A DNA stretch of 64,000 bases from the NCBI GenBank assembly GCA_039818345.1, contig JBCBUC010000021.1, positions 4,240 through 68,239 of the forward strand. Reading direction: 5' to 3'. This stretch comes from Parvularcula sp039818345. GTDB taxonomy: Bacteria; Pseudomonadota; Alphaproteobacteria; Caulobacterales; Parvularculaceae. The translations under genes and the position numbers were made by a program. This document shows positions 61,746-64,000 of the stretch, piece by piece (the first letter of the stretch is position 1; each line of letters starts with the position of its first letter). The notes under the pieces are model-generated. The model was not told the origin of the DNA and did not search any database. It worked only from the letters and a program-made list of their open reading frames with translations.

Positions 61746-62429
61746 ATGCTCACAGCAAAACAGCATGCGCTGTTGATGTTCATTCACGAGCGTCTGGAAG
61801 AGAGTGGCGTCTCGCCCTCGTTTGAGGAAATGAAGATCGCCCTTGATCTGAAATCGAAGTCGGGCATTCACCGGCTGATCACAGCGCTTGAAGAACGCGG
61901 CTTCTTGCGCCGCTTGCCCCATAAAGCGCGGGCATTGGAGGTTTTGCGGCTGCCTGAGGCTGCGGCCCCGCCTCGCCGTGAAGCGTTCAAACCGGCTCTC
62001 ATTGAGAACCATGATTTTGACACCTCCACCGATCCCGGCGGCTTTGAGGAAGAAGGCGTGCCCATGCTCGGTCGGATTGCGGCCGGGACGCCGATCGCGG
62101 CGATCCAACATGAAACGGACCGCATCCAGGTGCCCGACTGCATGCTGCGGGGAGGGGAGCATTTCGCCCTCGAGGTCCAAGGCGACTCGATGATCGATGC
62201 AGGCATTCTCGACGGGGACACCGTCATTATTGCTCGGTGTGACGATGCGCAGAACGGCGAAATCGTCGTTGCCTTGGTTGAGGATGAGGAAGCTACCCTC
62301 AAAAGAATTCGCAAAAAAGGCGGTTCCATTGCCTTAGAGGCGGCGAACCCGGATTACGAAACCCGCATTTTCGGGCCCAACCAGGTGAAGGTGCAGGGGC
62401 GGCTCGCTGGGCTCATCCGGGCATATTAA
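61746..62429 (+). CDS. lexA: SOS repressor LexA
   Basis: The 227-aa repressor has an N-terminal winged helix-turn-helix (about residues 1-65), the self-cleavage site Ala113-Gly114, and the catalytic dyad Ser148 (Gly-Asp-Ser-Met) and Lys186 (Thr-Leu-Lys). RecA filaments trigger its cleavage after DNA damage, releasing repair genes. The linker is about 40 residues, longer than in E. coli, as in other alphaproteobacteria. GAGG precedes the ATG. Confidence 0.97.
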   Translation: MLTAKQHALLMFIHERLEESGVSPSFEEMKIALDLKSKSGIHRLITALEERGFLRRLPHKARALEVLRLPEAAAPPRREAFKPALIENHDFDTSTDPGGFEEEGVPMLGRIAAGTPIAAIQHETDRIQVPDCMLRGGEHFALEVQGDSMIDAGILDGDTVIIARCDDAQNGEIVVALVEDEEATLKRIRKKGGSIALEAANPDYETRIFGPNQVKVQGRLAGLIRAY

Positions 62430-62488
62430 AAGAACACACGAGGAAACCGTTTCCAAAACGCGCAAGCCACGCTAGGGGCCGTCATTCC

Positions 62489-62578
62489 GGAGGAGTGGCT
62501 GAGCGGTCGAAAGCGGCGGTCTTGAAAACCGTTGGGCGTTTACGCGTCCCGGGGGTTCGAATCCCTCCTCCTCCGCCA
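62489..62578 (+). tRNA. tRNA-Ser (anticodon TGA)
   Basis: A 90-base class II tRNA with a long variable arm: acceptor GGAGGAG/CTCCTCC, anticodon loop CTTGAAA, T-loop TTCGAAT and encoded CCA at 62576-62578. Its 3' end is the border between the core genome and the accessory DNA that follows. Confidence 0.96.
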
Positions 62579-62621
62579 CGAAACTCGAGAAGTTCAATCA
62601 GATCAGAGGTATGACGGGGGC

Positions 62622-63227
62622 TTGGATTTTGAGATCCCTCAATCATCCCCTCAATGCAGTCGAGAAGTGCGCAATGAGGTCTCGCGTGCCGACGGGGCTA
62701 AACTTCCCCGAGAACCAAGTCTGAACGAAGACCTTGAGCGATTGGATGCCTACTTCGGCGAGATCTATGCGTTCAACATGGCGCTAGGGTGGGCCATTGA
62801 TAGCCATCCACAGATGTGCACCGAGCTTAGTGAGCACATCTACAGCCGCGTTCGCGATGCGAGAGCTGACATAGAGAAGACTATGAAGCGCCATCTCGGT
62901 AACGCGACGCCAGAAGCGCTCTCACCTGAAAGTCAGAAGCTCCTTGGGGTGACCGAAGCCGCCAGCGAATACTATGCTGCGACCTCCCAAATCACGGGCA
63001 CGGACGAGCAAATCGCACGAGGCCTCGAACAGCGCAATCAAGCGCAATATCTGCTCCGACAGGCACCGTGTCAGACCCTTCACGACCTTCTCATTAAGCT
63101 GAGGGTCTTTGAGGATGCCTGCTTTGAGGATGGTGGTGAGTTCACTGATGGGCGGGAGCTCGCCTGGCTTGGGGCGCTGAAAGCTGATGTGCTGGCGCTA
63201 AGGAGTTCGCACAAAAGGACGAAGTAG
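62622..63227 (+). CDS. Orphan hypothetical protein after tRNA-Ser, about 201 aa
   Basis: I do not recognise the protein. It is soluble, largely helical and acidic (Glu, Asp, Leu and Ala-rich), with three well-spread Cys, and looks like a coiled-coil or helical bundle from about residue 35 on. The frame stays open back into tRNA-Ser, so the start is unsure; the TTG at 62622 is one choice, an internal ATG at 62778 another. It lies in the segment between tRNA-Ser and IS remnants and is probably cargo or a truncated gene. Confidence 0.45.
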   Translation: MDFEIPQSSPQCSREVRNEVSRADGAKLPREPSLNEDLERLDAYFGEIYAFNMALGWAIDSHPQMCTELSEHIYSRVRDARADIEKTMKRHLGNATPEALSPESQKLLGVTEAASEYYAATSQITGTDEQIARGLEQRNQAQYLLRQAPCQTLHDLLIKLRVFEDACFEDGGEFTDGRELAWLGALKADVLALRSSHKRTK

Positions 63228-63333
63228 ATTGAGTGCCTGTCGTCCGTGGCTGACGAGGGGCAAACCCTCGCTAGAAGGAGACGCTGCATGGCTTTTGGCG
63301 AGCGACTGAGTTGGGCGAGTTCGGGATGCTGAG

Positions 63334-63582
63334 ATGCTGTCTACTGTCTGTGTCGAGCCCATCGGGATCTACCCAGGCAGCCCCTGGGAAAACGACTACA
63401 ACGAGCTTTTCAACAGAACGCTCCGCCAGGAAGTGCTGAACACGGAATGGTTCACAATGATCGGCCAAGAACGGACTGTCATCAGCAAGTGGCTCTGGCC
63501 GTATAACCAGGTTCGGCCTCATCAAGCCCTGAACATGCGCCCACCCGTTACTGAAACTCTAGCAACAAATGGCCCAGAATGA
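63334..63582 (+). pseudogene. IS3-type transposase OrfB, C-terminal remnant
   Basis: The last 75 or so residues match the end of an IS3-family DDE integrase: Pro-Gly-Ser-Pro-Trp-Glu-Asn-(x)-Tyr-(x)-Glu-(x)-Phe-Asn with the third catalytic Glu, then Leu-Asn-Thr-Glu-Trp-Phe and Tyr-Asn-Gln-Val-Arg-Pro-His-Gln-Ala-Leu. The two catalytic Asp regions and all of OrfA are missing, so it is inactive. Similarity starts near 63355, and the terminal repeat of the element follows at 63567-63594. Confidence 0.82.
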
Positions 63583-63594
63583 CGGGGCTGGACA
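63567..63594 (+). repeat. IS terminal repeat, copy 1
   Basis: A 28-base sequence ending in GGCTGGACA closes the OrfB remnant. It matches 63863-63890 at 25 of 28 positions in the same orientation. On the minus strand it begins TGTCC, as expected for an IS3-type end. Confidence 0.7.
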
Positions 63595-63760
63595 TCCGAT
63601 AGCTGGCTGCGACCCACACCGCCGTAACGGCGTCGCCAGTTGTAATAAGTTGCCGTGCTGATTCCCACGGTTCGGCAGGCTGTCTCGTTGTTTGAACCCG
63701 AGCTCAAATCCACCTCAACAGCTTAAGCACTTCCTCGTCCGAGAACCGCCTCCCCGCCAT
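63595..63760 (-). pseudogene. IS3-type OrfA remnant, frameshifted and interrupted
   Basis: On the minus strand an ATG at 63760 starts Met-Ala-Gly-Arg-Arg-Phe-Ser-Asp-Glu-Glu-Val-Leu-Lys-Leu-Leu, typical of IS3 OrfA, and stops after 18 codons. The helix-turn-helix continues in another frame as Thr-Ala-Cys-Arg-Thr-Val-Gly-Ile-Ser-Thr-Ala-Thr-Tyr-Tyr-Asn-Trp-Arg-Arg-Arg-Tyr-Gly. It breaks off after Gly-Arg-Ser-Gln-Leu-Ser, exactly where the terminal repeat of the plus-strand IS remnant begins. Confidence 0.8.
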
Positions 63761-63862
63761 CGTCATCAATCCCAAAAACTAGAAACCTACCTCAAAACGT
63801 GGCCCAAGCTTAGGGGGCAAGGACAACTGAACCTGCCCACTGGCCCCAGAAATTCTACTCAG

Positions 63863-63890
63863 AAATGGCCCAGAATAATGGCGCTGGACA
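63863..63890 (+). repeat. IS terminal repeat, copy 2
   Basis: This copy lies about 100 bases upstream of the minus-strand OrfA remnant and reads TGTCC on that strand, so it is the left end of that second IS. The remaining DNA to 64000 is AT-rich and holds no supported gene. Confidence 0.68.
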
Positions 63891-64000
63891 GACTTGCGTT
63901 CAAAGGGGATGAGTTAACTCTAAGTAATTCAAAAACAATTATCGTATAATATTTTTAGATCGGGGAACATAAGTACCGCGCTCGCAAGCATCAATTAAGT

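Noticed and set aside
62532..62621. N-terminal extension of the orphan gene starting inside tRNA-Ser
   Set aside because: The first codons come from the tRNA itself and are a read-through artefact rather than a natural protein start.

Overview
The window looks like an alphaproteobacterial chromosome, moderately GC-rich and gene-dense. Pointers are an exact GAAC-N7-GAAC SOS box in front of lexA, an iscR-led suf operon with two cysteine desulfurases, the ppiD-trpE and trpG-trpD-trpC-lexA order, hfq-hflX after trkA-trkH, and a palindromic intergenic element of a type common in this class. A marine heterotroph related to Parvularculales, Hyphomonadaceae or Rhodobacterales is a guess.

Layout. (1) 1-6.1 kb: right part of an integrated mobile element, with a small-gene module, a TraG/VirD4-like coupling ATPase without membrane anchor, four small coupled genes and a large serine recombinase whose reading frame ends inside tRNA-Ala(GGC). 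(2) 6.1-16.8 kb: core genes, including a NodB-type deacetylase lipoprotein, an ABC exporter, fumC, a RusA-like nuclease, a GST, a PhoH ATPase, cytochrome b561 with a YceI lipoprotein, and a hydrolase pair. (3) 16.9-25.2 kb: an 11-12 gene Fe-S assembly operon (iscR, cysteine desulfurase, DUF1330-like, sufB, cupin, small membrane protein, sufC, sufD, zinc-ribbon protein, sufS, sufT, sufA), almost all start/stop overlapped. (4) 25.2-29.1 kb: a patchy region with MAPEG, an AT-richer sulfotransferase-like gene framed by a 43-bp direct repeat, and two envelope proteins. (5) 29.1-40.2 kb: alaS, a fatty acid hydroxylase-type protein, and a methylcitrate-cycle cluster (prpD, prpB, prpC) with small companion genes. 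(6) 40.3-48.7 kb: ftsZ outside any cell-wall cluster, rpiA, gor, trkA, trkH, hfq, hflX. (7) 48.8-62.4 kb: an anchored sulfatase, an LpxR-like protein, tpiA-hydrolase-secG, ppiD-trpE, two envelope genes, and trpG-trpD-trpC-lexA. (8) 62.5-64 kb: tRNA-Ser(TGA), followed by a second accessory segment with an orphan gene and two nested IS3-type insertion-sequence remnants.

The roughly 56 kb between the two tRNA genes reads as ordinary core genome, with accessory DNA starting at the 3' end of a tRNA on each side. The core holds three metabolic themes: Fe-S cluster supply under IscR, propionate/methylcitrate use, and tryptophan synthesis next to the SOS regulator. No CRISPR array, rRNA or intact prophage was seen. 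The best candidates for something not well described are the small genes fixed inside the suf operon and the recombinase/coupling-protein island; neither is clearly a new system from sequence alone.
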